A stretch of DNA of 64,000 bases, taken from assembly GCF_009835145.1 (NCBI RefSeq), contig NZ_APKE01000014.1, positions 248,001-312,000 on the forward strand, in the 5' to 3' direction. Numbering within the stretch: position 1 is the first letter of the stretch; every line of letters starts with the position of its first letter. The notes beneath the pieces are model-generated. The model worked only from the letters and a program-made list of their open reading frames with translations, was not told where the DNA came from and searched no databases. This document shows positions 27,323 through 36,013 of this stretch, one piece after another. The DNA comes from Profundibacterium mesophilum KAUST100406-0324 (GTDB lineage Bacteria; Pseudomonadota; Alphaproteobacteria; Rhodobacterales; Rhodobacteraceae). The translations under genes were made by a program, and so were the position numbers.

Positions 27323-28495
27323 ATGGAGCAGGTGGTGATTTGCGGGGCGCGGCGCACCCCGATGGGCGGCTTCCAGGGTGCCCTTTCGGAGATGGAGGCA
27401 TCCGGCCTGGGAGGGGCGGCGATCGCCGCGGTTCTAGAGGATTGCGGCCGTCCGGCCATAGATGAGGTGCTGATGGGATGCGTCCTGCCGGCGGGGCAGG
27501 GCCAGGCCCCCGCACGGCAGGCCGGTTTCGCGGCCGGGCTCGGCGAGGAGGTTCCGGCAAGCACCCTCAACAAGATGTGTGGCTCGGGGATGAAGGCCGC
27601 GATGATCGCCCATGACCAGATCGCCCTTGGCGGCGCCGAGGTGATGATCGCCGGCGGCATGGAGAGCATGTCGCGCGCGCCCTACATCCTGCCGAAGATG
27701 CGCGGCGGCGCCCGGCTCGGCCATGGGGCGGTGATCGACCATATGTTTCTCGACGGGCTCGAGGATGCCTATGACAAGGGGCGCCTGATGGGCACCTTCG
27801 CCGAGGATTGCGCCGAGCGGTTCCAGTTCACGCGCGAGGCGCAGGACGCTTATGCGCTGGGATCGCTCGAACGGGCCCGCGCCGCGCAGGAAAGCGGCGT
27901 TTTCACCGCCGAAATCGCCCCCTTGCGCATCGAGCGCCGCGCGGGAAGCGTGGTGATCGAAGCCGACGAGCAGCCGGCCGCGGCGCGCCCCGAGAAAATC
28001 CCGCAGCTGCGCCCCGCCTTCCGCGAGGGCGGCACTGTCACGGCGGCCAACAGCTCGTCGATCTCCGACGGGGCGGCGGCGCTGCTGATGGCATCGGGCG
28101 GCGCGGCGGCGCGGCTGGGCCTTCCGGTGCGCGCCAGGGTGCTGGGCCATGCCACCCACGCACAGGCGCCCGGCCTCTTCACCACCGCGCCGGTGCCGGC
28201 GGCGCGCAAGCTGCTGGGCCGGCTCGGCTGGCGGGTCGAGGATGTGGATCTGTGGGAGGTGAACGAGGCCTTCGCCGTCGTCCCGATGGCCTTCATGCAC
28301 GAGCTGGATGTGCCGCATGAGAGGGTGAACGTGAATGGTGGCGCCTGCGCGCTGGGCCATCCGATCGGGGCGTCGGGCGCGCGGATCATCACCACCCTGC
28401 TGCACGCCCTGGAGACGCGCGACCTGAGACGCGGGATCGCGGCGATCTGCATCGGCGGCGGCGAGGGAACGGCGATTGCGATCGAGAGGGATTGA
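27323..28495 (+). CDS. Acetyl-CoA acetyltransferase (thiolase)
   Basis: A 390-residue thiolase. The nucleophile Cys86 is in NKMCGSGMKA, His346 in GHPIGASGAR and the proton-relay Cys376 in AICIGGGEG; the NEAFAVVPMA block is also present. It condenses two acetyl-CoA (PHB or ketone-body route) or cleaves 3-ketoacyl-CoA in degradation. The NKMCGSGMKA form is the acetoacetyl-CoA thiolase type. No phaB or beta-oxidation partner is adjacent, so direction is uncertain. GGGAGGAA precedes the ATG at 27323. Confidence 0.92.
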   Translation: MEQVVICGARRTPMGGFQGALSEMEASGLGGAAIAAVLEDCGRPAIDEVLMGCVLPAGQGQAPARQAGFAAGLGEEVPASTLNKMCGSGMKAAMIAHDQIALGGAEVMIAGGMESMSRAPYILPKMRGGARLGHGAVIDHMFLDGLEDAYDKGRLMGTFAEDCAERFQFTREAQDAYALGSLERARAAQESGVFTAEIAPLRIERRAGSVVIEADEQPAAARPEKIPQLRPAFREGGTVTAANSSSISDGAAALLMASGGAAARLGLPVRARVLGHATHAQAPGLFTTAPVPAARKLLGRLGWRVEDVDLWEVNEAFAVVPMAFMHELDVPHERVNVNGGACALGHPIGASGARIITTLLHALETRDLRRGIAAICIGGGEGTAIAIERD

Positions 28496-28566
28496 GCTCG
28501 CCGCCCGGCGCGCTACCTAGGGGGCTCGCGAACGGGGGCGTGCCGCCCCGGCGATCACAGGAGCCC

Positions 28567-29031
28567 ATGATGGCAGATTACGACAGGCTGCGCGCCACGA
28601 TCGCCAGCCTCACGGAGGGGGAAACCGACAGCGTGGCGCTCATGGCCACGGTTGCATGCGAGATCCACCATGCCGATACGCGGTTCGACTGGACCGGGTT
28701 CTACCGCGTCACCGCGCCCGAGCTTCTGAAGATCGGGCCCTACCAGGGCGGGCATGGCTGCCTCGTGATCCCGTTCTCGCGCGGGGTCTGCGGGGTCGCC
28801 GCGCGCCAGGCGCAGGTGCAGATCGTGGACGACGTGGAGGCCTTTCCGGGCCATATCGCCTGTGCGAGCTCGACCCGCTCCGAGCTGGTCCTGCCGGTCT
28901 TCGGCCCGGGGGGGGAGGTGATCGCGGTGCTCGATATCGACAGCGACCGGCCCGGCGCTTTCGATCAGGCGGATGCGGATGCCCTCGCGGCGATCCTCGA
29001 CGATGTCTTCCGCCGCGAAGGCGTGCACTGA
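28567..29031 (+). CDS. Free methionine-(R)-sulfoxide reductase, GAF domain
   Basis: A 154-residue single GAF domain of the fRMsr (YebR/MsrC) type that reduces free methionine-R-sulfoxide with thioredoxin. The three catalytic cysteines are present: Cys65 (GHGCLVIP), Cys75 (RGVCGVAA) and Cys99 (HIACASSTRSE). WTGFYRV and the terminal DIDSDRPGAFDQAD lie in their usual places. AGGAG sits just before the ATG at 28567; the next codon is also ATG. It is followed 41 bases on by a homocysteine methyltransferase, giving a methionine-centred pair. Confidence 0.92.
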   Translation: MMADYDRLRATIASLTEGETDSVALMATVACEIHHADTRFDWTGFYRVTAPELLKIGPYQGGHGCLVIPFSRGVCGVAARQAQVQIVDDVEAFPGHIACASSTRSELVLPVFGPGGEVIAVLDIDSDRPGAFDQADADALAAILDDVFRREGVH

Positions 29032-29072
29032 CCGCCCGCTTCCCACCATAAGACCAATAAAGGTATTCCCAG

Positions 29073-29966
29073 ATGGACATCACCCTTCTCGACGGCGGCA
29101 TGGGCCAGGAGCTGATCGCCCGCCACGACGCGCCGGCGACACCGCTCTGGTCGACATCCGTGATGATGGATGCGCCCGAGCTGGTGCGCGCCGTGCATGA
29201 CGATTTCTTCGCCGCCGGTGCCACGATCGCGACCACCAACAGCTATGCGCTGCATGCCGACCGGCTCGATCCGGCGGGGCTCGGCGCCGAGCGTGACGCG
29301 TTGATCGCGGTCGCCCTGCGCTTGGCCGCCGAGGCCCGCAACGGCAATGGCGGCGGCAGGATCGCCGGCTCGATCGGACCGCTCGGCGCATCCTACCGCC
29401 CCGACCTCGGCCCGCCCGTGGAGCGCACCGCCGCCCTCTACGAGGAGATGGCGCGGAAACTCGCGCCCGGATGCGACATCATCCTCGCCGAGACGCTGTC
29501 ATCGGTGGAGCAGGCCACCGGCGCGCTGCAGGGGTCCGCGAAGGCGTCCCTTCCGGTGTGGATCGGACTGACGGTCAAGGACGATGACGGAACGCGGCTG
29601 CGTTCCGGCGAGCCCCTGGAGGCGCTGCTCGAGGTTCTCGAGGCGCATCCCTGCGCCGCGGTCATGCTCAACTGCTCGCGCCCCGAGGCGATCGCCGAGG
29701 GCCTGCCGGTTCTGGCGCGCACGGGGCGGGCCTTCGGAGCCTATGCCAACGGGTTCACGAAGATCTCGGAGGCGTTCCTTGGAAGCCGCCCGACGGTGGA
29801 CATGCTTTCCGGACGCACCGATCTTGGCCCCGAGGCCTATGCCGATCATGCCATGAGCTGGATCGAACAGGGCGCGAGCATCGTGGGGGGATGCTGCGAG
29901 GTCGGGCCGGCCCATATCGCCGCGCTCGCGGAGCGCCTGCGCGCGGCGGGGCACCGGATCGTCTGA
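29073..29966 (+). CDS. Homocysteine S-methyltransferase family protein
   Basis: A 297-residue TIM-barrel protein of the Pfam S-methyl-transferase family. Zinc ligands are visible: Cys in MLNCSRPE and the Cys-Cys pair in VGGCCEVGP. The N-terminal LLDGGMGQEL segment and the TTNSYALH block are typical. Such enzymes move a methyl from S-methylmethionine, SAM or betaine to homocysteine, making methionine; a selenocysteine or unrelated thiol acceptor is possible. It lacks the cobalamin modules of MetH. The location downstream of the methionine-sulfoxide reductase supports a methionine role. Confidence 0.88.
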   Translation: MDITLLDGGMGQELIARHDAPATPLWSTSVMMDAPELVRAVHDDFFAAGATIATTNSYALHADRLDPAGLGAERDALIAVALRLAAEARNGNGGGRIAGSIGPLGASYRPDLGPPVERTAALYEEMARKLAPGCDIILAETLSSVEQATGALQGSAKASLPVWIGLTVKDDDGTRLRSGEPLEALLEVLEAHPCAAVMLNCSRPEAIAEGLPVLARTGRAFGAYANGFTKISEAFLGSRPTVDMLSGRTDLGPEAYADHAMSWIEQGASIVGGCCEVGPAHIAALAERLRAAGHRIV

Positions 29967-30107
29967 GCGGCCGCGCGGGCCCCGCGAAGATCGGATGGCA
30001 GAAGACGGGCCGGCAGGGAGCAGGCGCCCGGCACCCTCAAACGCGGTCGCGCGCAATCCCGGCACACGGGTTGCGCGCGGGCACGCGGCGGGCTAACCGC
30101 AGCCGCC

Positions 30108-30752
30108 ATGGAGCCTTATGATCCCCCGAGCGATCCGCTCGACATCGTGCATCTCGATCACGAGATCCTTATCGTGAGCAAGCCGGCGGGCCTTCTGTCG
30201 GTGCCGGGCAAGGGGCCCGAGCTAGCCGATTGCCTGATCGCGCGCCTTGGCAAGCGTCATCCCGGGGTGTTGCTGGTGCACCGGCTCGACCGCGACACGT
30301 CGGGAATCATGGTCTTCGCACGCACGCCGCATGCCCAGCGCCATCTGGGGCTTCAATTCGAGAAGCGCTACACGAAAAAGGCCTACGTGGCGCGCGTCTG
30401 GGGCCAGATGGACGAGAAGACGGGCACCGTCGACGCGCCGATCGGCGTCGACTGGCCCAATCGCCCGAGGCAGATGATCGACCCCGAGAACGGGCGCGCG
30501 GCGCGGACCGATTGGCGGGTGATGCGGATCGAGGACAACGAGACACGGGTGCGTCTTCATCCCTTCTCGGGGCGGACGCACCAACTCAGGGTGCACATGC
30601 TCTCCCTGGGACACCCGATCCTCGGCGACAGCCTCTATGCGCGCGGGGCGGCGCGGAATGCGCCGCGCCTGATGCTCCATGCCGAGAGCCTGCGCCTGCG
30701 TCACCCCGATGGTGGTGCATGGATGACCTTCCGCGCGCCCTGTCCGTTCTGA
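30108..30752 (+). CDS. rluA: RluA-family pseudouridine synthase
   Basis: A 214-residue RNA pseudouridine synthase. Catalytic Asp61 is in HRLDRDTSG, and the LIVSKPAGLLSVPG, SGRTHQLRVHM and HPILGDSLY blocks follow in family order. It has no S4 RNA-binding domain and the size matches RluA (about 219 residues), which modifies 23S rRNA U746 and tRNA U32, rather than RluC or RluD. Substrate assignment rests on size and lack of S4 only. The start is the ATG at 30108. Confidence 0.88.
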   Translation: MEPYDPPSDPLDIVHLDHEILIVSKPAGLLSVPGKGPELADCLIARLGKRHPGVLLVHRLDRDTSGIMVFARTPHAQRHLGLQFEKRYTKKAYVARVWGQMDEKTGTVDAPIGVDWPNRPRQMIDPENGRAARTDWRVMRIEDNETRVRLHPFSGRTHQLRVHMLSLGHPILGDSLYARGAARNAPRLMLHAESLRLRHPDGGAWMTFRAPCPF

Positions 30753-30774
30753 GGGCGCGCGGGGGGCGGGCGCG

Positions 30775-31368
30775 TCAGTTCAGGAAGGCGTGGATCGCCT
30801 GCACTTCCGATTGGGGGATCTCGTGTCCGCCGGGATGCCATGCCAGCGTCACATCGGCCTTCTGCGCCTCGAAATAGGCCGCGAGGGCCTGGGTGGCCGC
30901 GGCGGGGCAGATCGGATCGCGCTGGCCGGCAGTGATGAGCACCCGCCTGCCGCCAAGGCCCGGCTGCGGCGCCGGGCTCCACGGGATCAGGGGATGCATC
31001 AGCGCCATCACGTCGAAAAGGTCAGGCCGCTCCAGCGCGACGGCTGCCAGGATATTGGCCCCGTTGGAATACCCCATCCCGATCACCGAGGCGGGGGAAT
31101 GGCGTTCGATCTCGGCCGCGACGAAATCAGCCATCGCGTCCCGCCGGCGCGCCAGATCCTCCATGTCGTAGACCCCTTCGGCCTCCCGGCGGAAATAGCG
31201 CAGCATGCCCCCCTCGGAGACATCGCCGCGCGGCGAGACGACATGCGCGCCGGGCACCAGATGCGCGGCCGCGCCGTGAAACTGCGTCTCGTCGGCGCCT
31301 GTGCCGTGGAAGGTGAAGACGAGCGGCGCCCCGGGCGCCCCCTCGTGACGGGCGGCTTCATAGCTCAT
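30775..31368 (-). CDS. Alpha/beta hydrolase, phospholipase/carboxylesterase type (MhqD-like)
   Basis: A 197-residue serine hydrolase. The nucleophile Ser101 lies in GMGYSNGAN, the acid is in the AGQRDPICP segment and the His in WHPGGHEIP. The oxyanion-type HGTGADETQF is at 21-30. This is the carboxylesterase subfamily that includes MhqD of Bacillus, which is induced by hydroquinones and other electrophiles. Its ATG overlaps the upstream dioxygenase stop (ATGA), so both are coupled. The natural ester substrate is unknown. Confidence 0.85.
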   Translation of the reverse strand: MSYEAARHEGAPGAPLVFTFHGTGADETQFHGAAAHLVPGAHVVSPRGDVSEGGMLRYFRREAEGVYDMEDLARRRDAMADFVAAEIERHSPASVIGMGYSNGANILAAVALERPDLFDVMALMHPLIPWSPAPQPGLGGRRVLITAGQRDPICPAAATQALAAYFEAQKADVTLAWHPGGHEIPQSEVQAIHAFLN

Positions 31369-32300
31369 GCGGCATCTCCGATCGGGGCGAGGTGGCGCTC
31401 GAGGCGGGCGCGCAGATGTTCGTGCTGCGAAGGCAGCTTCAATGTCTCGCCGAGATGGTCCTGCGGCTCGTCGCGCGTGAAGCCCGGCTCGTTCGTGGCC
31501 ACCTCGAAGAGGACCCCGCCGGGGGGCCGGAAATAGATCGCCCAGAAATAGTCGCGGTCGATGACCGGGGTGACCTGGTAGCCAGTATCGAGCAACGCCT
31601 CGCGCACTTCGAGCTGCCGCGCGCGGTTCTCGACGGCGAAGGCGATGTGATGGACCGAGCCTGCGCCCTGCGCCGCGTGACCGGCCATCGGCAGTTCCTC
31701 AAGATCGACGATCGCAGCGGGTCCGCCCCCGGGCACCGCAAGGCGGGTCACGCCATTCTCGCGCCCCAGGGTCTCGTAGCCCATGAAGCCGAGCAATTCG
31801 CGCGTCGCACCGACATCGCGAAGCCGCATGGAGGCCGAGTGGAAGCCGCGGATCGCCTGCTCGGCGCCGATATCGCCGCCCGTCCAGGGCGCACGCGGAT
31901 CGGCGCTTTCGACCAGCACGAGCCGTTCGCCATCGGGCCCGTCGAAGCTGAGCCGCGTCTCGCCGAAACGCTCCTCGGGCGTGATCGCCGTCACGCCCTT
32001 CTGCGCCAAGCGCTCGGCCCAGGCGGTGCTGCTGCCTTCTGGAATGGCGAAACCGGTGGCGCCGACCTCCCCGGTGCCGGGCTTGCCGCGGCCCGCGCCG
32101 GGGAAGGGGAAATAGGTCATGACCGAGCCGGGGCTGCCGGTCTCGTCCCCGTAGTAGAGATGATAGACATCGGGCGCGTCGAAATTCACCGTCTTCTTCA
32201 CCCGGCGCAGCCCGAGAATATCGGTGAAGAACGCATTGTTGCGGCGTGCATCGGAACCGAGCGCGGTCACGTGATGCAGTCCCGTGATCTGTTTGAGCAT
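31365..32300 (-). CDS. Ring-cleaving dioxygenase, VOC superfamily (MhqO-like)
   Basis: A 311-residue protein with two glyoxalase/VOC modules (about 1-145 and 150-285). Metal-ligand candidates are His9/His10 (GLHHVTAL), His in SVHHIAFAV and Glu in GGVLFEVATNEPGF. The family includes MhqO/MhqE/MhqA-like enzymes that open hydroquinone rings with iron and oxygen. A strong GAGGAGG precedes the ATG at 32300. It leads a two-gene unit with the MhqD-like hydrolase and is divergent from a peroxiredoxin, which points to electrophile or quinone stress. The substrate has not been shown. Confidence 0.88.
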   Translation of the reverse strand: MLKQITGLHHVTALGSDARRNNAFFTDILGLRRVKKTVNFDAPDVYHLYYGDETGSPGSVMTYFPFPGAGRGKPGTGEVGATGFAIPEGSSTAWAERLAQKGVTAITPEERFGETRLSFDGPDGERLVLVESADPRAPWTGGDIGAEQAIRGFHSASMRLRDVGATRELLGFMGYETLGRENGVTRLAVPGGGPAAIVDLEELPMAGHAAQGAGSVHHIAFAVENRARQLEVREALLDTGYQVTPVIDRDYFWAIYFRPPGGVLFEVATNEPGFTRDEPQDHLGETLKLPSQHEHLRARLERHLAPIGDAA

Positions 32301-32513
32301 TGGAAACCTCCTCGACTGTTGACGCAGAGATAGGTGATTGCGCCGTCGCATAAAACCATCGCCGTATTGTGCTTAATGTGCATTTCCGAACATGAACGGC
32401 GTTGCAATGCGCGCGTGGGGGGGCGGCCGGCGGCGGCTTCCAGCGCAGGACCTGTGCAAGCGGAACGCGCATGCCTACCTGTAGAGGGCAACAACCGGAA
32501 AAAGGAGGCCGAT

Positions 32514-33170
32514 ATGGCACTTCGCCTGGGCGATACAGCCCCCGACTTCACCGCCGACACCACGGAAGGCGAGATCAACTTCCATGACTGGATCGGCGAT
32601 GGCTACGCGATCCTCTTCAGTCATCCCAAGGATTTCACCCCCGTCTGCACGACCGAATTGGGGATGATGGCCGGGATGAGCGAGGCTTTCGCCGAGCGAA
32701 ATGCCAAGATCATCGGCATCTCGGTGGACCCGGTGGAGGATCACCACCGCTGGAAAGAGGATATCAAGGCCTATACCGGCAACCCGGTTTCCTATCCGAT
32801 GATCGGCGATCCTGACATGAAGATCGCCAAGCTCTACGACATGCTTCCCGCGGAGGCGTCCGGCACCCCCGGCGATCGCAGCCCGGCCGACAACCAGACG
32901 GTCCGCACGGTCTTCATCATCGGGCCCGACAAGAAGGTGAAGCTCTCGCTGACCTACCCGATGACGACGGGGCGCAATTTCAACGAGATCCTGCGAGCAC
33001 TCGATTCGATCCGCCTGACCGCCGAGCACAAGGTCGCGACGCCCGCCGGCTGGACGCAGGGCGGCGATGTGATCGTGACGGGAGCGGTGAGCGACGAGGA
33101 TGCCGAGAAGGCGTTTGGTGGCTTCGAGCGGAAGCTGCCCTACTTGCGCACCACCAAGCAGCCCGGCTGA
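32514..33170 (+). CDS. 1-Cys peroxiredoxin (Prx6 subfamily)
   Basis: A 218-residue peroxiredoxin. The peroxidatic Cys45 is in DFTPVCTTELG, and the long C-terminal extension (about 165-218, LRTTKQPG end) is typical of the Prx6/AhpC-like 1-Cys group. It reduces hydrogen peroxide and organic hydroperoxides in the cytoplasm, with recycling by glutathione or another thiol. AAAGGAGG precedes the ATG at 32514. The 213-base region shared with the divergent dioxygenase gene must hold both promoters, but I see no clear boxes there. Confidence 0.94.
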   Translation: MALRLGDTAPDFTADTTEGEINFHDWIGDGYAILFSHPKDFTPVCTTELGMMAGMSEAFAERNAKIIGISVDPVEDHHRWKEDIKAYTGNPVSYPMIGDPDMKIAKLYDMLPAEASGTPGDRSPADNQTVRTVFIIGPDKKVKLSLTYPMTTGRNFNEILRALDSIRLTAEHKVATPAGWTQGGDVIVTGAVSDEDAEKAFGGFERKLPYLRTTKQPG

Positions 33171-33190
33171 ACACGGCCGCGAGGCGCAGG

Positions 33191-33216
33191 AGGGCCCCGC
33201 CGCCGGCGGGGCCCTT
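33191..33216 (+). terminator. Hairpin after the peroxiredoxin gene
   Basis: An 11-bp perfect stem with loop GCC is followed only by TT, then CG. It is probably a terminator or 3-prime stabiliser for the peroxiredoxin mRNA, weaker than the other terminators of the window. Confidence 0.6.
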
Positions 33217-33219
33217 CGA

Positions 33220-33318
33220 TCACAGGATCATCAGCCGGATCAGGTAGGCGATCATGCCGAGCAGCGTGACGCTTGCCGCCCAGATGAGCACGAACCATCC
33301 CGCCCGGCGCCACCACAT
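33220..33318 (-). CDS. DUF2474-like small subunit of bd-type oxidase
   Basis: A 32-residue protein starting MWWRRAGWFVLIWAAS, with one transmembrane helix. The N-terminal W-x-R-R-x-G-W pattern and the location directly after cydB match the DUF2474 family, which accompanies cyanide-insensitive bd oxidases, analogous to CydX of E. coli. The ATG shares one base with the cydB stop (TGATG), so it is translated with cydB. By analogy with CydX it would stabilise the haem-bearing complex, which is inference. Confidence 0.8.
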   Translation of the reverse strand: MWWRRAGWFVLIWAASVTLLGMIAYLIRLMIL

Positions 33319-34337
33319 CAGTGATAACCCTGGTCCGGGTCGAGCTTGCCGCGGAACACCCAGTAGGCATAGGCGGTATAGGCCAGGATGATCGGCACGA
33401 GGAAGATCGCGCCCACGAACATGAAGAGCTGGCTCTTGCGCGGGCTCGCCGCATCCCAGAGCGTCAGTTCGGTCGGGATCACGTAAGGCCACATCGACAC
33501 CCCGAGCCCGGCGAAGCACAGCAAGAAGAGCAGCAGCGTCAGGACCATCGGCATCCAGTCGCGCCCCTCGACGAAGAGCGAACGGGCAAGCAGCACGATC
33601 AGCCCCGCCACCAGAAGCGGCACGATCGCGACCTCGAGGATGCCGGGCCATGCGAACCAGCGCTGGAAATATTCCATCTCGAGGAACGGGGTCGCGACGC
33701 TCACGGCGATGATGAAGAGCACCGTGATGAAGGCCGCGATGCGCGCCGCGTGCCGCACCCGGTGCTGCACGTCGCCCTCGATCTTCATGTTGAGCCAGCA
33801 GGCCCCCAGCAGGGCATAGCCCGCCACCACGGCCGCGCCGCAAAGCAGCGAGAAGGGCGTGAGCCAGTCGAACCAGCCGCCGGCATAGGCGCGGCCCTCG
33901 ACCTCGATCCCCTGGAGCAGGGTGCCCAGGATGATGCCTTGCGTCAGCGCCGCCATCACCGAGCCGCCGATGAAGGCCGCGTCCCAGAAACGCTCCGAGA
34001 AGCGCCGCCCGGCGCGCCAGCGGAACTCGAAGGCGACGCCGCGGAAGATCAGCGCCAGGAGCATCGCGATGATCGGCGGATAGACCGCGGGCATGATGAT
34101 GGCATAGGCGAGGGGAAAGGCGGCAAAGAGACCGCCGCCGCCGAGCACCAGCCAGGTCTCGTTGCCGTCCCAGACCGGCGCGACGGTGTTCATCAGAAGG
34201 TCGCGGTCGCGCTTTTCGGGAAAGAACGGGTAGAGGATGCCGATCCCGAGGTCGAACCCGTCGAGCACCACGTAGACATAGACCGAGAAGGCGAGGAGCA
34301 GCGCCCAGGCCACGGTGAGGTCGAAGCTGATTTCCAT
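33318..34337 (-). CDS. cydB: Cytochrome bd-type quinol oxidase subunit II
   Basis: A 339-residue membrane protein with about eight or nine transmembrane segments. It begins with an ISFDLTVAWALLLAFSVYVYVVLDGFDLG block (residues 3-31), the CydB/CioB hallmark, followed by NTVAPVWDGNETWLV (50-64). The subunit pairs with subunit I in the inner membrane to reduce oxygen to water without proton pumping. It lies 10 bases downstream of cydA and overlaps the small DUF2474-type gene. Confidence 0.96.
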   Translation of the reverse strand: MEISFDLTVAWALLLAFSVYVYVVLDGFDLGIGILYPFFPEKRDRDLLMNTVAPVWDGNETWLVLGGGGLFAAFPLAYAIIMPAVYPPIIAMLLALIFRGVAFEFRWRAGRRFSERFWDAAFIGGSVMAALTQGIILGTLLQGIEVEGRAYAGGWFDWLTPFSLLCGAAVVAGYALLGACWLNMKIEGDVQHRVRHAARIAAFITVLFIIAVSVATPFLEMEYFQRWFAWPGILEVAIVPLLVAGLIVLLARSLFVEGRDWMPMVLTLLLFLLCFAGLGVSMWPYVIPTELTLWDAASPRKSQLFMFVGAIFLVPIILAYTAYAYWVFRGKLDPDQGYH

Positions 34338-34347
34338 GGCTGTGATC

Positions 34348-35772
34348 CTATTTGGCGGTGGCGGTGCCGGTGGCGACGGGCGCGGAGGCCGTGTGACCGG
34401 CGGTCCGGATCGGACCGGGTTCGGAGCGCACGCCGCGCTGGCCGGGCTGCGGCGGTACGTGCATCAGCTTTAGCAGGTAGACGATGCCCGCGCCGAAGAT
34501 CGCGAAATAGATCACGATGAAGGCGATGAGGGAGGCCCCGACCGCCTGTGCCCCGAGGGGCGAGACGGCATCCGCAGTGCGCAGCGTGTTGTAGACCACG
34601 TAAGGCTGCCGTCCGACCTCCGTCGTGATCCAGCCGGCGATCACCGCGACCAGCCCCGAGGGGCCCATCACGAGCGCCACCCGGTGCAGCCACTTGTCGT
34701 CGAAGAGCCGCCCGCGCACCCGGCTCAGGAGCGACCAGAGCCCGACCAGCGCCATCGCCATGCCGATGGCCACCATCACCCGGAAGGACCAGAAAACGAT
34801 CGCCACGGGCGGCTCCTCGTCATCGGGAATGGTGTCGAGCCCGGCGAGGGGGGCGTTGAAATCGTGCTTCAGGATGAAGGAGGACAGCTTGGGCACTTCG
34901 AGCGCGTAGCGGATGGTGCGGTTCTCGGAATCGGGAATGCCGAAGAGGATGAGGGGCGCGCCATCGGGATGGCTGTCGTAATGCCCCTCCATCGCCATGA
35001 CCTTGGCGGGCTGATGCTCGAGGGTGTTGAGCCCGTGCAGATCGCCCAGGAAGATCTGCAGCGGTGCGACGATCGCGGCCATCCACATCGCCATGGAGAA
35101 CATGGTGGTGACGCCGACATTCTTCTTCTCGCCCCGCAGCAGGTGCCAGGCGCCGACGCCGCCGACGATGAAGGCGGTGCTCAGGTAGGCGGCGGTCAGG
35201 GTATGGGCGAGGCGGTAGGGGAAGGAGGGATTGAAGACGATCGCCCACCAATCCTCGGGAAGGAACTGCCCATTCTCGCCGATCGAAAAGCCGACCGGGG
35301 TCTGCATCCAGCTGTTGACCGACAGAATCCAGGTCGCCGAGATCGCCGTTCCCACGGCCACCATGAGGCAGGCGAACATGTGCAGCCCGTTGCCGACCTT
35401 CTCGCGCCCGAAGAGCATGATCCCCAGGAAGCCCGCCTCGAGGAAGAAGGCGGTGAGCACTTCGTAGGCCATCAGCGGGCCGACCACCGGGCCGGCCTTG
35501 TCCGAAAAGACGGACCAGTTGGTGCCGAACTGGTAGGACATCACGATGCCCGACACGACGCCCATCGCGAAGGAGATGGCGAAGATCTTGATCCAGTACT
35601 TGAAGAGCCGCAGGTAGGCTTCGTTCTTGGTAATCAGGTAGCGGGCGTTGAGCACCGCGAGAAAACTGGCCAGCCCGATCGAAAAGGCGGGGAAGATGAA
35701 GTGGAAGGCGACAGTGAAGCCGAATTGTATCCGGGCCAGTGTCACCGCGTCGAAGCCTAGGAATGAGTCCAT
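34348..35772 (-). CDS. cydA: Cytochrome bd-type quinol oxidase subunit I (cyanide-insensitive type)
   Basis: A 474-residue subunit carrying haems b558, b595 and d. Visible blocks are RIQFGFTVAFHFIFPAFSIG (12-31, with the haem-ligand His), the GREKVG and WILSVNSWMQTPVGF segments and GRQPYVVYNTLRTADAVSP. The last block and the short Q loop are of the CioA type rather than the long-loop E. coli CydA. Such oxidases keep respiration going at low oxygen or in the presence of cyanide, sulfide or NO. The start is the ATG at 35772. No cydDC genes are in the window and no clear FNR-like box is seen upstream. Confidence 0.95.
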   Translation of the reverse strand: MDSFLGFDAVTLARIQFGFTVAFHFIFPAFSIGLASFLAVLNARYLITKNEAYLRLFKYWIKIFAISFAMGVVSGIVMSYQFGTNWSVFSDKAGPVVGPLMAYEVLTAFFLEAGFLGIMLFGREKVGNGLHMFACLMVAVGTAISATWILSVNSWMQTPVGFSIGENGQFLPEDWWAIVFNPSFPYRLAHTLTAAYLSTAFIVGGVGAWHLLRGEKKNVGVTTMFSMAMWMAAIVAPLQIFLGDLHGLNTLEHQPAKVMAMEGHYDSHPDGAPLILFGIPDSENRTIRYALEVPKLSSFILKHDFNAPLAGLDTIPDDEEPPVAIVFWSFRVMVAIGMAMALVGLWSLLSRVRGRLFDDKWLHRVALVMGPSGLVAVIAGWITTEVGRQPYVVYNTLRTADAVSPLGAQAVGASLIAFIVIYFAIFGAGIVYLLKLMHVPPQPGQRGVRSEPGPIRTAGHTASAPVATGTATAK

Positions 35773-35936
35773 CTTGTCCCACCGAACTGCTGAAGCGTTG
35801 GCTTTCCTTATAGGGCGGAACGGGGGGGAGGTCACGCGGCGGCGGCGGCGCATCGCATCCATGAATGGCGGCAGGATGACGCGGGACCCTGGCGCGGGGA
35901 GGCGGGCGGTCCCGGTGCCGGCCGGGCAGGGTGCAT

Positions 35937-35970
35937 TAGAAAAGGGCCGCCCGATCGGCGGGCGGCCCTT
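35937..35970 (-). terminator. Intrinsic terminator of the L,D-transpeptidase gene (leftward)
   Basis: A 12-bp perfect stem (arms 35942-35953 and 35959-35970) with a 5-base loop. Read on the minus strand it ends in TTTTCTAA, about 45 bases beyond the L,D-transpeptidase stop. Confidence 0.85.
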
Positions 35971-36013
35971 CTGTGCGTGTCGTCGGAACGGGCGCGGCGG
36001 GGGCCGCGCGCGG

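Noticed and set aside
29032-29072. SAM or SAH riboswitch upstream of the homocysteine methyltransferase
   Set aside because: Only 41 bases separate it from the preceding gene, too short for a known SAM or SAH riboswitch class with an expression platform.
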